Assembly: GCA_964035015.1 (NCBI GenBank)
Contig: OZ035997.1
Span: 23,938,834-24,002,833 of the forward strand
Reading direction: 5' to 3'
Length of the DNA stretch: 64,000 nucleotides
From: Corallium rubrum
Lineage: Eukaryota > Cnidaria > Anthozoa > Scleralcyonacea > Coralliidae
Below are positions 1 through 10,440 of this stretch, in pieces (position 1 is the stretch's first letter; every line of letters starts with the position of its first letter). A program made the position numbers and the translations under genes. The notes under the pieces were generated by a model that saw only the letters and a list, made by a program, of their open reading frames with translations, was not told the DNA's origin and searched no databases.

Positions 1-904
1 TCGTCAACAGATGGTTTACTATAAGCAGCAAAAGATTCATAAGAAACACTTTTTGTTTAAGGTTCCCTAACTCATCGAGGGCGGTACTTTCTCCACTCCA
101 TAAGTAAAATCGTCTGCTTTAAATAGATTAAAATCCTCTTCAAAAGGTTGATAACATCTATCAAGTTCGAGTAACCTTTGTCGAAAAAAACAGAACAAAT
201 CTTACGTCATTAATTGCAAAATTAATGAAACGTTACAGTGACGTTTAACTTCATAATTGTATTTTAAATACAATGTTTAGCTGGTTACGAATCTTTTCTA
301 TCCTTGCGCTAAAAAATGACACAGCTACATACAGTAGCAAATTTGGCACTGCACCGATACATTTTCAATACATTTTCCCTAAATCTCTTGAATTATGAAC
401 CTACAGGATTTTGCACACAAAAAAGCAAGTGTAAACAGGTTTAAAAACTGCCAAGTAATCGTAACTTGCGTTTCAACATTTCTAGAAAAGGTCGTCGGTA
501 CACAAGGTACATGTATGTATATTGTACATACATGTATTACCCTAACATGATGTGATCGCGTTGGCAGCAATGGAACACAGACAGTATTTAAAGCAGAAAC
601 TAATGTTATATAGTAACGATGTCACCATACATAATATACACTTCCTGTACTTTTTATTGAACAACTGCCTCATGTCTTCCTGTGTGTATGGTTTCTCATC
701 AGCATCAACATCTATAGGTGACATAAATAACAATTAAGAACAAAGAAACTAATAAAGTATTGTTCCTTGAGCATTCGAGGATTAGCTTATATTTTCTCCT
801 GAATTTAGCATTATACATACAGATGTACAAAAACATGTAGTATGCGAACAAAAACAAATCACCCATTTTTTGTGTGTACAGTAATGAAAATTTATTTCTT
901 TTTT
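1..904. other. AT-rich sequence, no gene recognised
   Basis: No frame of convincing length, splice-bounded exon or clear repeat is visible. It lies 3' of the minus-strand host gene, so it could hold further 3' exons or UTR of that gene, but I cannot show any. Confidence 0.3.
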
Positions 905-1047
905 TACTTCTTCAGGTCCGAGGGCTGCCCGCATTGCTGAATAAAATCGCCTGTTGTTAGCCACAGTAAAATTTTTAGCCAGGGTAATTACTAAAATGAA
1001 CAACAGATAAATTAATGCATTGTTTCGGGCCTGGAGGAGTTAATGGA
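905..1047. mobile_element. Decayed TTAA-type MITE relic
   Basis: The core (TGAATAAAATCG, then GTTAGCCA and TAAAAT) matches the two MITE copies at 35992-36196, and the right end reads GGAGTTAA as in that family. Many substitutions and an insertion between core and end mark it as an old copy. The left boundary is approximate. Confidence 0.45.
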
Positions 1048-1218
1048 CTTAATTTATGAAATATTGAGGGGTCGCAAAAATGTTGATAACATTGTACAGT
1101 ATAAAGACACAAATAACGCTCTACAACCAAAAGGTTTTAATGAGCTCTTTTCAATAATCACCACTAAAGACTGTTGTGCTGATAGCTGAAAGCTTGTGTA
1201 ATTTTTAAGCTGCCATTT

Positions 1219-1292
1219 ACCTCTGACAGGAGTTGAACCTGTTATTATCGACTTCAGGATGTCGAAGTCTTACCATTAGACTATACAGAGGT
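1219..1292 (-). tRNA. tRNA-like sequence (pseudo-tRNA or tRNA-derived SINE head)
   Basis: The 74-nt minus-strand sequence has a perfect 7-bp acceptor pairing (ACCTCTG/CAGAGGT), a GTCT/AGAC D stem, a TCGAC/GTCGA anticodon stem and an ACAGG/CCTGT T stem around TTCAACT. A-box (TAGTCTAATGG) and B-box (GGTTCAACTCC) matches are present. Two extra nucleotides between acceptor and D stem and an 8-nt anticodon loop are non-canonical. A pseudogene or repeat head is therefore more likely than a working tRNA, and no anticodon is assigned. Confidence 0.4.
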
Positions 1293-2039
1293 TGAATCAA
1301 GCAACAGTAATTGAATAACACGATAAACGACTAGTACTGCGTAGGTAGTGCTTAGTAAATTCAACAGATTTAAAAGGTGGTGAAGTACAGATAATCAGTA
1401 AACGAAAACAGCGATGTTTTGAACGGAAGCCTTGAGAGTAAATTAAACGATTCCACTAGAAACGACGGAATTTCGTTGATAAAATTATAGTTTACCAACC
1501 TTTCAATTAATTATATAACACGTAAAGTTGTAATACTTGTGGTGAAGCAGCAATAACCTGCACAATGCAAACATGAAGGTTTCCGTTGTCATTGCAGATA
1601 AAACATTCTGGGAAGTCCTGACAACATACCGGTATGCTACTGCATGTACAGTATACAGTGTACAAATACCGATATATACGACTTTTCTTGCGATAGGTCT
1701 GGAATACAAGATTCTGCAATTTGTTTGGTACCTGAGAGTTCTGCAATTTCCCTCTCCAAACCGATTCGTGTGGAAATTTTGTAAACAATATGGCTTCTCA
1801 GCTCCTTGTGCTCACTTGGTCCTTACTGAAAACCTCCCTGATGGTCAATACTTATACAGTATTATAATTATAAGTGCAGTATGTAATGGAAGAGAATATT
1901 TAATAAAATGTGTATGCATTATACACAAAGGTTTGAAGTAAAAAAACCCATATACGTGTATGTACTGTACAGTAAACTTACCAAAAAAGCTCTGGAATTT
2001 ACATACAATGCTAGAGTCGCCATGAATAAAACTTTTAAC
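1293..2039. other. Non-coding or intronic sequence with one exon-like island
   Basis: On the minus strand 1617-1558 is bounded by a CAG acceptor and a GTTATT donor. It is open in one frame (20 codons, two CxxC-like cysteines). Its phase does not match the preceding candidate exon at 2124-2040, so membership of the host gene is unproven. Nothing else is recognised. Confidence 0.25.
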
Positions 2040-2124
2040 CTTGGGTTGATCCCAGGACAAAAATATCTTTTCCATTAAGAAGTAGACATGATGAATCACA
2101 TCCAAGACTTTCAAGATAATTTAA
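2040..2124 (-). CDS. Possible fourth exon of the homeodomain/HMG gene
   Basis: A strong acceptor (TTGCAG) precedes an 85-nt stretch that continues the phase-0 reading frame of the exon ending at 2818. It stays open up to a GT donor (CCCAAG|GTTAAA). An alternative reading uses the better donor GTAAGT near 1978, but that frame meets a stop straight after the acceptor. No domain is recognised. The call rests only on splice signals and phase. Confidence 0.3.
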
Positions 2125-2817
2125 CTGCAAGAAAAAAGGAAACAGTTTGTAGAACAGTTTGCTGAAGTTGTGTACCGTCTAGGTATACTAATAGCTTAGC
2201 TGAGCAATTTGAATGCATGCAATATGCCACTAAATATTTAGACACTAAAGGAATGTACCTGTTGTAAGTTTCAGATGGAAGGTTTAATCTGTACGAACAA
2301 GTAAAATTGTAAAAAGACTAGACTTTCTTTTTAAACTTTTAATTTATATATTCATGAGTTATAGATGGACATATATGTTAACCAGTGAGAAGAAATCAAA
2401 GACAGAAATCTCAAAGGGCTCAAAGTTATATACTGTAGTTTACAGCATAAAGTTTCACTTTGTATTATCTCCATAATTAAAACTGTAACCTTAAATTCAA
2501 ATGTTCATTATACTTATGCAGCTATGTCTGTGTGTATATATACAACTATTATATATTAACATAACTTACAGCCCAAACAATTATTTTAAATAAAGCCATA
2601 AACTAAAGACATTTTGTTTTAACTTCCACATACATTTACAAATGTATGGTTTATGTTATACTGTCTGGGCTTTGATATTTTTAACAAAATTACGTTACTA
2701 TTCAAAAATAATTGACATTTGCAACAATTTAATGACATGCATACTGTACTATATTATTTGGTGTATTTTACCACAATATTTTAATTTATAGCACTTTTTT
2801 AGATTACTTGTACACAC

Positions 2818-5786
2818 CTCCTTTGCAATTAGCTTGATGTGTTGATCAATCAGCTTCTCCTTTGTTGCAGCATCTAATTGGTATGACACACTTTTTTTGA
2901 CAGTAGCTTTCTGCATCCATTCTTGCTGTTCAGCTTTTGGCAAACTGTTCCACTTTGCAGAAGCTTGCTTGTTCTTTTCACCCAAATTAGTTATCCTTTT
3001 TAATTCATCTATGTAAATTATATTATAATATAAATGTAATGCCACACAATTTTACTCACTCAAGTGATGAGCCCTGTTATGCCTTTGCACTTTAGCGAAT
3101 TAAAGTTTGTTGATAAAATTCACTATGTGTTTGCAGATGTTGCACATCTCATATTGTCTTGAAATGGTAAAAAAATTATACATTTAACTTCTAGTATACC
3201 TGACTGAAAGAAGTTGGAACAAAACAAATTATATGCACTTGACCCACGAATCCCTGATGGCGGCTTAGGAATTTTAGGGGGGGCAGCTGTAGGGGGGTCA
3301 GATAGTACTTCATCTATTTGCCTCTTTTTTATACTTTGGTTTTTGTTACCAATCCACTTCTAAAATGAAAAATATAAGTAATATCATTTAATAATACCAT
3401 ATTATATGATAAAAATTCACTTATTGTATGTTGCCAATTGGAAGGAAAATTAAGTTCTTCATATCATTACACAACAACAAGTACATGTACATCAGGTGGA
3501 CAGGGAAAAAGCTTAGAAAAAGAAAAACAATTAACTGAATGTGTTTACTGCTGCATTAAACTGTCATTATATTTTACAGTAATAGCCATAGAAACTGGCA
3601 ATGATAACTGGTTTGCCAAACTCCCCTCCCCCAGGAACACAAAACAGTTAAATATGCATAATTTATCAAGGACAATAAATGTCATAACGAAATTCTTTAT
3701 TTATTCAATATCAAATACAACATTTTATGTATCAACATTTACAATGTATATGAAATAGTTGTTTGGATATACAGTACCCGTTCAGTAATTATGTTAATTA
3801 TATGTGTGTGGGTATTGTGATGAATTGGTCTTGCACTATTTCCTTTTGTGTCCACAATACACTGCTCAAAGAAATGTATTACTCAGTAGTGCTGTGCAAT
3901 TATTGGGAAACATCTGGTCAAACGTACTGATTTTGAAAAAGTTCAACTTTGTTTACACAGCTCTGTAGATTTGACATTTGAGACAAATCACAAATTATTT
4001 GCAGCTGTTCAAAAGTATATAATACAAGTATATAAAACCAACTGCTACACGCCTACAGTATTAACACTGATATAAAAACACGCAAGTTGCTACACACATG
4101 CAACCAAGTTGTAACAAGGCTGTTGTCAAGCTGATATCAGAATGCATTCACACTGCTTGTTCCAAGTTGTTTTTTGACAAGCTTGCAACAAGTTGTTAAC
4201 AACATTGGAAGAAGTTGTTAACAATTTGTACCTGTTAACAACTTTTACCAAGGTTGATTAGATCATGCAAGTAACAAGTTGTTCCAATAAGTCTGAAATG
4301 TGTTCGCAGTAACAAGGTTGCTACAAAAAGGTTGATAGAACAAGCTGGTAGCAACTTGTTACAAACAGACATGTATCAGATGTGTTGGAACAACTTGTTA
4401 CAGGGTTGATAGCTCATCAGTCTTGCTACAAGTTGATAACAACTTGCTCCAGACTTGTCAACAACTTGGAACAAGCAGTGCAAACACATCTTGTTAACCA
4501 CTTGCTCCAGACTTGTCAACAACTTGGAACAAAGCAGTGCAAACACATATCTTGTTAACAAGCTGCGTGATTTTCATGTGTGTAGGTTAGGTTGCTTCTG
4601 ACCAATAGTTAAGTCCAGTTGGACATGGTTAGTACTTGGATGGGTACCTGTCTGGTAACAACCCAGTTATAGTCGAGTTTAAGCCATGTGAGTTGAGTTC
4701 AGTTGGTCTCTCCTGTGCTTCAGGGTTTTTTCCACCATATTCCTCGGTTTTCCTCCCTACTGCATACATTCACACACATACGTACAAGGGGTTTGATATT
4801 AATTAGGGCAACAGTACTAGTTCTGTTTCTCGTCCCTTAGTCGGGCATTTAAACATGAGCATCTGGTTCGGCCAAATTGGGCAACCCCTTCCATATGTTT
4901 CCGATTTTAAATAAATACCTTTACATTTACCTTTTAGGAAAATGGCAAGTACACACGTAAAAACGCACAAGCTGTTACAGAACTGCAAGCAAGTTCCAAC
5001 AGGCTGTCACAGTCTGTGTTCGCACTGGCTGTCCCAGTCTGTTAACATGTCTGTAGCAGGTTGTTGACAACTTGTAACAAGGGTTACAAGGCTGATGACT
5101 CCAACAGACTGATGACAAGTTGTTCCAACAACCCGTTACCGCTCTGCACTTAACAAGTTGTTAACAGGTTGATGCTTACAAGGTCGTAGCAGCTTCTTGA
5201 ATGAACAGCATTGCAGCCTTGCTACAAGCCTGTTGCAACACATCCTGTTGACAAGCTGAGATTTTTACGTGTGTACAGGTAAGCCAGATTTTATAGACAG
5301 CGCAACATTCAACAATCAATATATAACCTGCAGCTTTATTTTAAGCTTTAGCACATGAACATTGTAGAATATTATTTAGCCAAGGTTTTTTTCCTCCGAA
5401 AATAAACATCTTGCAAACGCAAGGTCGGAGTTTCTTACTGTAAAATTACCTTTGCAGCGAATTTCAGAGCTCAAAGCATTTTTAAAATAACAGCTTTTAA
5501 GTAGAGGAAAATTGGAAATTTACAAGCATTGTCCTAACAAATCTGAAACTTGAACATGTATTTAAATTAAGCAAGAACCAAGGAGAAATGACAACTAGAA
5601 TACAGTCGAATACCCGAATCTATAGCACAGTACCTTCACTTTTTCTACGGGTAGCGCTGCTTCTTCGGCAGCCTTTTCAATATACTGGCAACAGGCTGTT
5701 GACTTCATGCCTTCTTCATAGTGTCTTTCAAGAATGTCCACTTGTTGCCGAGAAAGTTTTGCATAATTTCTCGGTCGGCTGCTCAT
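2818..5786 (-). CDS. Spliced gene: homeodomain-like plus HMG-box-like protein (3' end not found)
   Basis: Three minus-strand exons join in phase: 5786-5634 (51 codons from ATG), 3359-3200 (160 nt) and 3008-2818 (191 nt). All introns are GT-AG and the total is exactly 168 codons. Residues about 7-66 form a homeodomain-like three-helix pattern. Helix 1 begins LSRQQVDILERHY. Helix 3 crosses the first splice junction and carries VKKWIGNKN, keeping the Trp and Asn that correspond to W48 and N51. Residues about 88-136 look like an HMG box, with SSAYNLF at the start and ASAKWNSLPKAEQQEWMQKA at the end; the second intron falls inside it. Both folds normally bind DNA, so a nuclear regulator is inferred. 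Intron 1 (2.3 kb) is filled with repeats. The ATG is the only convincing start because the frame upstream shows no homeodomain-like sequence. The stop lies beyond 2818. No family name is recognised. Confidence 0.7.
4090..4585. mobile_element. MITE with internal CTTGTTACAAG-type repeats
   Basis: Ends are inverted (CTACACACATG at 4090-4100, CATGTGTGTAG at 4575-4585). The interior is mostly imperfect, self-complementary variants of CAACTTGTTAACAAG. It lies in intron 1 of the host gene and has no coding capacity. Confidence 0.6.
4586..4865 (+). mobile_element. 5S-rRNA-derived SINE copy
   Basis: The head (about 4600-4675) matches the 3' half of 5S rRNA, including GTTAGTACTTGGATGGGTA, where the internal Pol III promoter lies. 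A central domain follows with CTCCTGTGCTTCAGGGTTTT and CCTCGGTTTTCCTCCCT, as in the other SINE copies. It resembles the conserved domain of widespread metazoan SINEs (MetaSINE-like; inference). Confidence 0.6.
4949..5276. mobile_element. MITE related to 4090-4585
   Basis: Inverted ends GTACACACGTAAAAA and TTTTTACGTGTGTAC are present. The interior consists of GTTGACAACTTGTAACAAG-type variants. It lies in intron 1 of the host gene. Confidence 0.6.
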
Positions 5787-6049
5787 AGTTACGCTCTTAT
5801 TATAATAATGCAAATGTACAGTATGCTTTAAAACTCCAAGTACAGAGAATAATGGCGATTCAGCCGAAGCAGTCGGAAAGGAACATATCTTGCAAACGAT
5901 TCCCCATATATCCATTGATATCTATCAAATCCCCTGTCCAGGTAGCTCAGATAGTAACCTAACTTGGCTATGTCCCACATTCTAAAATTTAGAACTATAA
6001 CTATGTACCCATTTAGAATAGGCGAAACGGGTGACTAGATGTACATATG
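5787..6049. other. 5' flank of the homeodomain/HMG gene
   Basis: This short spacer lies between the putative start codon at 5786 and the first array unit. The gene's promoter or 5' UTR is expected here. I see no clear TATA box or other defined element. Confidence 0.3.
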
Positions 6050-6090
6050 GGTTCAAAGGGATGACTCAGACCCAGTGAACTCTATATATA

Positions 6091-7353
6091 CGCGGTCATC
6101 TTGCATGTCAGCCTTAGTCTTTTTCCTCGCGGCCGAACCACAGGCGGCCCAAACGTACACCCTCTTGAGCGCGAGCAGTGTTGTGTTCCTTTTGTGTTTA
6201 CTTTCTGTGCTTACAAGAGAAATCCTCTGGGACCTGCACGTATAGAAATTCGAAATAAATTTAAGGATTTTCAGAGAATATTCAAATTTAGACATAGAAA
6301 AATTTCAGACGGCCCTCAAGTGAAGCTCCGTAAAATCCACAAAAAACACTCCATCTCGCTAAAATTGTCATCAGTACATACTTGGCTTTCAGTTCATTGC
6401 TCTTTCGACCCAAACGTTCATCTTCGCGCGCAGCTCGAGAAACGTTCCTACAAATTGAGGTGACACCGGCCGTTCGTATATACGCATACGGTGAGAGCTT
6501 TTGTGAAGCCAAAGCTGGTTTGTATACAAACGTTACGTTTCAGTCGAGCTGCACAGAAGGTGAAAGAGAAATGAACCAAAAGTCGAGTTCTTTACGAATA
6601 TACTACGTGTACGGCAATTTTCGCGAGATCGAGCGGTTTTTGTGTATTTTACGGAGCTTTAAATGAGCGTCGTCAAAAATATTCGTTATTGAAAGTTTGC
6701 CAGCCTTTCCTTATTTTTATAGTATAAAGAGGTTATATAACCAGAGGTTATATTTAACCAATTTGGGGAGCACGGGGGGCGTGTGCTGTTAGGGCGCTGC
6801 CTCTCAATAGCTAAGCCCGGTCGGACGTGTTAGTACTTGAATCCGTACTCCGCCAGCTTGGGACTAGAGTTTAGTTGGTCTCTCCTGTGTTCCGAGGGTT
6901 TTTCGCCGGGTTCTCCGGTTTTCCTCCCTTCGTAAAATCAACACCTAGGTCTTAGTTGTCTACACATAGGAGTTTGGTGTCAATTTTGACGAAAGTTCTG
7001 TTCCTCTCCTGCCACACGTTAAGTGGCAAATTTAATAAATTCAAATTCAAACCAGAAGTAAACATGCATCTCGTCGAAATATAGTTGAAACTCGAGCCGG
7101 AAGTCAGAAAGACACAAGCATCAACAAATGGATATTAAGCAGAAGCAAGTTAAAAACCTTTATGTCGAAATTCTATGTTCCATTTGAATTTGTGCCAACA
7201 GTCAACATAGTACACAATTTCTCCGTAAATTAAAGTAACTGACATCCAAGGTGACCGCGTAGGGGCCTAGAACTGACGTCCAAAAATTCCCAATTGCCGC
7301 CATTGTTTGCCTCACTTTTTAGTCCTGGAATTGAATGGAGTCATCCTTCCAGG
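6091..7353 (-). mobile_element. CCTGGAAGG-TIR DNA transposon, core inverted, left end lost
   Basis: The right TIR is complete and ends CATCCTTCCAGG. The left TIR keeps only its inner part, from CGCGGTCATC. The internal sequence between the TIRs is the reverse complement of the other units, so the SINE inside reads on the plus strand. No transposase frame is present. Confidence 0.75.
6790..7051 (+). mobile_element. 5S-derived SINE inside the unit 1 element
   Basis: The head CAATAGCTAAGCCCGGTCGG and TTAGTACTTG match 5S rRNA. The central part CGCCGGGTTCTCCGGTTTTC and an AT-rich ATTCAAATTCAAA tail follow. It is the same insertion as in the later units, seen in reverse because the host element core is flipped. 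Confidence 0.7.
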
Positions 7354-7354
7354 T

Positions 7355-7387
<33 letters not shown>
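7354..7387. repeat. (TA)n microsatellite, unit 1
   Basis: A run of alternating TA directly follows the right end of the CCTGGAAGG element. It is much shorter than in later units. Confidence 0.85.
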
Positions 7388-7390
<3 letters not shown>

Positions 7391-7400
7391 CACTGCTCAG

Positions 7401-7771
7401 ACACCGTTTACACGATGCCGATATAATTTGAAAACGGAACAAAACTGATCATGCCGGTGTGTAAATACAGGCCAAAAAGTCTCGCGTTTACACAGTGACT
7501 ATTCTCTTCCAGTGAGAATTGAGAAGACTTTGTGAATACTGCTGACCCAAATACTGCGGTCGTATATATCGTGATTACCGTCATCAAACTGTTACGCACG
7601 GGCGTTTACACGATACCGGTTAGTGTTCCCTTTTCATTTCATGCCGTCAAGGAACCGTCCTCATTATGTGCCGTTTTCATGTCATTTTTGTGCCGGTATC
7701 GTGTAAACGCAATGCCTAAATGGCATGATTTTGTTCCGTTTTCAAATTGTGCCGGCATCGTGAAAATGGGG
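7401..7771. mobile_element. 372-bp MITE with nested inverted repeats, unit 1
   Basis: The ends are imperfect inverted repeats (ACACCGTTTACACGATGCCG against CGGCATCGTGAAAATGGGGT). A second pair, GCGTTTACACGATACCGG and CCGGTATCGTGTAAACGC, lies inside. No protein is supported. The same element sits at this position in every unit. Confidence 0.65.
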
Positions 7772-9041
7772 TCTCAAAAGGACACGTCCAATCCTTTTCC
7801 GGCTTTTCCAAAATATGTTCTCAAATTCGTTCTTTTTCCAATTGAAATTTGTCGTCAAGCTTCAACGAGTCTTAAGATTTTAGCAATCTTTTTGATACCT
7901 TAACCACAAACAATATAAAACCTAACCCTAATCAGAAATCTTGTTCACCTGCCTAACTTTTCGAAAAAATAAATTGACGAGTTATTTTGGAGAAGCCGCG
8001 AAAGAACTGGGCGAGTCCCTTTCAGTCATCTCTGAGGACCTCTGTAAAATTGTGGGCTCAGTAATTGGTCGGAAGCAACCTTCGAAACATACCAATGGTT
8101 CTGTCCGCTGTCCGGTCAAAGATTTCATAGAAGAAGAAAAAACTGTTTCAAGATTTCTTTCAAAATTACTGTCTTCAAAATTCAGAAACGACACAGTAAG
8201 ACGGACAGCTGGCTAACTAGTGGGCAGGAGGGGGGGGGGGATCTACAGTTCCACACAATAAAAAAAGAACATATTATATAGATCCAAAGGTTCACTCACA
8301 TCCTAATAAGTCGAAGAGGTGTTGAGTATTGCATCATCGAGCTAAAGTAGGTTAATTTGATGTCTCATGACTTTCTGAATTCGTCTTTAGAACTTAAAAC
8401 ACTAGAGCTTCATGGACAAAGATTGTTGACTGTATAGCGACCGCTTTATCAGTTTCTCTGTGTTATCGTGTATTGGATCGATGTTCAGGACACAGTTTGT
8501 CACTTGACATTTTAATATGGCCACCTTGAATTTTCAACTGTTTAAACTTCATTATATACAGATGTGACTGTTTTACTTGAAAATATCCGGTGACATATTT
8601 TCCATATCCTCACTAGTAAAAATTTGAGGCCCGATTAAAATATGGACATTTCGGAAACGAGTTCCAAAAAAATGCCATTTCTTCCAAGTAATTAAGAACT
8701 CCTATAAATAATAATCATCTTTCAAAGCCGTAATATAACAAAATAAACATGCATCTAGTGATTAATTTAAATAAAAAGAGTTTTTAATATAAAAAAGTAT
8801 AAACTTAACTTGGTGTGGGACAAGGTTGACATAACTGAGAAATTCATATTAGTGATTCTAAAAATTGAGAACTGGTCAGAAACGCGTTATTTTAGAAAAA
8901 CAACAAAAATTTTCTGACATAAATCAAAAAACATCTTCATAACATATGTATGTACATTGTATGACTGACTAAATGTGTATGCATGTGTTAATTTAAATAA
9001 GTATATTTAAACGACTGACAAATGTCATTCGTGCGCATTGC

Positions 9042-9190
9042 ATGCAGCTGGGAGAAGCTTTAAAGCTATAATTGCATGCGAACGCAGTTTATATGCTTCA
9101 TTCAGCGACATCATTTGCAACTGTAGAAGAATGATCATGAATCGATCAATGCCAAGTAATTCGTCCAACGGCCAACATCCTGGTACGGAA
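9042..9190 (+). pseudogene. GPCR copy 1, truncated to its 5' end
   Basis: Only the leader and the first few dozen codons of the GPCR remain. At GGTACGGAA the sequence jumps to the 3' flank CGAGCGGTCC, which in other units lies about 1.2 kb downstream. The trinucleotide GAA occurs at both breakpoints, consistent with a microhomology-mediated deletion. Confidence 0.85.
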
Positions 9191-9216
9191 CGAGCGGTCC
9201 AAAAATCGTGATGTTT

Positions 9217-9222
9217 CCCGCG
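9217..9222. other. Left 6-bp target duplication (CCCGCG) of the Polinton-derived element
   Basis: CCCGCG at 9217-9222 recurs at 22209-22214. The uninterrupted target, TTTCCCGCGTAACCC, is preserved in the other array units. Confidence 0.9.
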
Positions 9223-9345
9223 AGTAGATAACCCCCCCCCCCCCCCCCCCATATACCGACGGAAGTAGTTAATATTCAGCGTGACTCACGCATGACTCAC
9301 GCACCATAACTCACGCACGACTCACGCATGACTCACGCCTATGAC
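9223..9345. repeat. Left terminus with C-tract and subterminal ACTCACGC repeats
   Basis: After AGTAGATAA comes a run of about 19 C. Then, from about 9280, at least five copies of a 9-12 bp motif follow (GACTCACGC with variants). The mirror copy lies at about 22085-22208. Such subterminal iterations are typical binding sites for a transposase or terminal protein; that role is inferred. Confidence 0.65.
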
Positions 9346-9383
9346 ATGATTGGGCAAGATTGGAATAATTATAGTATACATGA

Positions 9384-10371
9384 CAGGGGCGGATCTAGGA
9401 ATTTTCCCCACTTAGTCAAAGTATCTAGGGGGGTCCGGGGGCATGCCCCCCCGGAAAATTTTTGAAATTTGGATCTCTGAAATGGCATTTCCCGCATTCT
9501 GGCAACACTTTTAATCAAAATTTCTGAAGTTTTAAAACATATTTTTTAGCACATAATTTTATATTTTTTTTGAAAAAGTGTCAAAATTGGATTTGGATTA
9601 GTGAATTATTGTAATAGTTCTTGTAATAGTAAGTGCGTAATTATTTTTTTCTAAAAAGAAGGCAATACAACAAACAGTAGAGATATGTGATTATATTTAA
9701 TTACTAACTTAAAAAATATATGGCATGCCTTGAAGACACAAAAAACATATTCTTGCAGTCAGTGAATTCAACATGGACAGCCTGACCAACACACAAGTAA
9801 AGGTCTAGCCGAATTTAATGCTCTGCATAACCCAGAGCAAGGGTAATGGGACATTTCAAAGACAGCTCTAGGAGCTCAACCATCTACATCATCCCAGTCA
9901 TCCTAATTAAGTCACAACTAATTCAAGCTACTACCCACCATTACAAATCTATGTTACTATGAGCTGTCTGGTTTTCAGGTGCCAGATACTCACCTTTTAC
10001 ACATCTACCCAAGCAGACAATGTCTTGTTAAGGAATGCCTTTATTTATGACCATAATGCGACATGGACATAAAGGAGTTCAACTCTCAACATTATCCCAG
10101 TCATCCTAACCCTTGAGCCCCCATCTAATCTAAGTCATTACTTGTTTATATGATTTCAATTCTGTAAACTATGAAAGTGTATAAACATTGAATACTAGAA
10201 TTAAGCAGACATTGTATTTAAGCCAGATAATAAAATGTAAATAATAATTGTAATACAGCACATGTAGTTATTGGTTCATGTAGCTACTGTACACATGTAA
10301 ATTCATATTAAAAGAAGAAACCAATCATCGTTTACTAATTAAGTTTAGTATTCATACAGTACATGACATGT

Positions 10372-10440
<69 letters not shown>

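Larger units (their letters stand above)
6050..9222 (+). repeat. Array unit 1 (5' truncated, GPCR mostly deleted)
   Basis: The unit starts abruptly inside the flank that precedes the CCTGGAAGG element. It then runs through an inverted copy of that element, a short (TA)n tract, the 372-bp MITE and about 1.1 kb of GPCR upstream sequence. The GPCR itself stops after roughly 150 bp. The unit ends at the CCCGCG target site of the Polinton-derived element. Confidence 0.85.

Noticed and set aside
4600..4675. Possible 5S rRNA gene
   Set aside because: Only part of 5S rRNA is recognisable and it is fused to a SINE body.
4090..5276. CRISPR-like direct repeats
   Set aside because: The short repeats are self-complementary, irregularly spaced variants inside MITEs in a eukaryotic intron.
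7532..7903. 123-codon frame conserved across units
   Set aside because: It runs through the 372-bp MITE with its inverted repeats and ends in the non-coding upstream region; conservation follows from the array.
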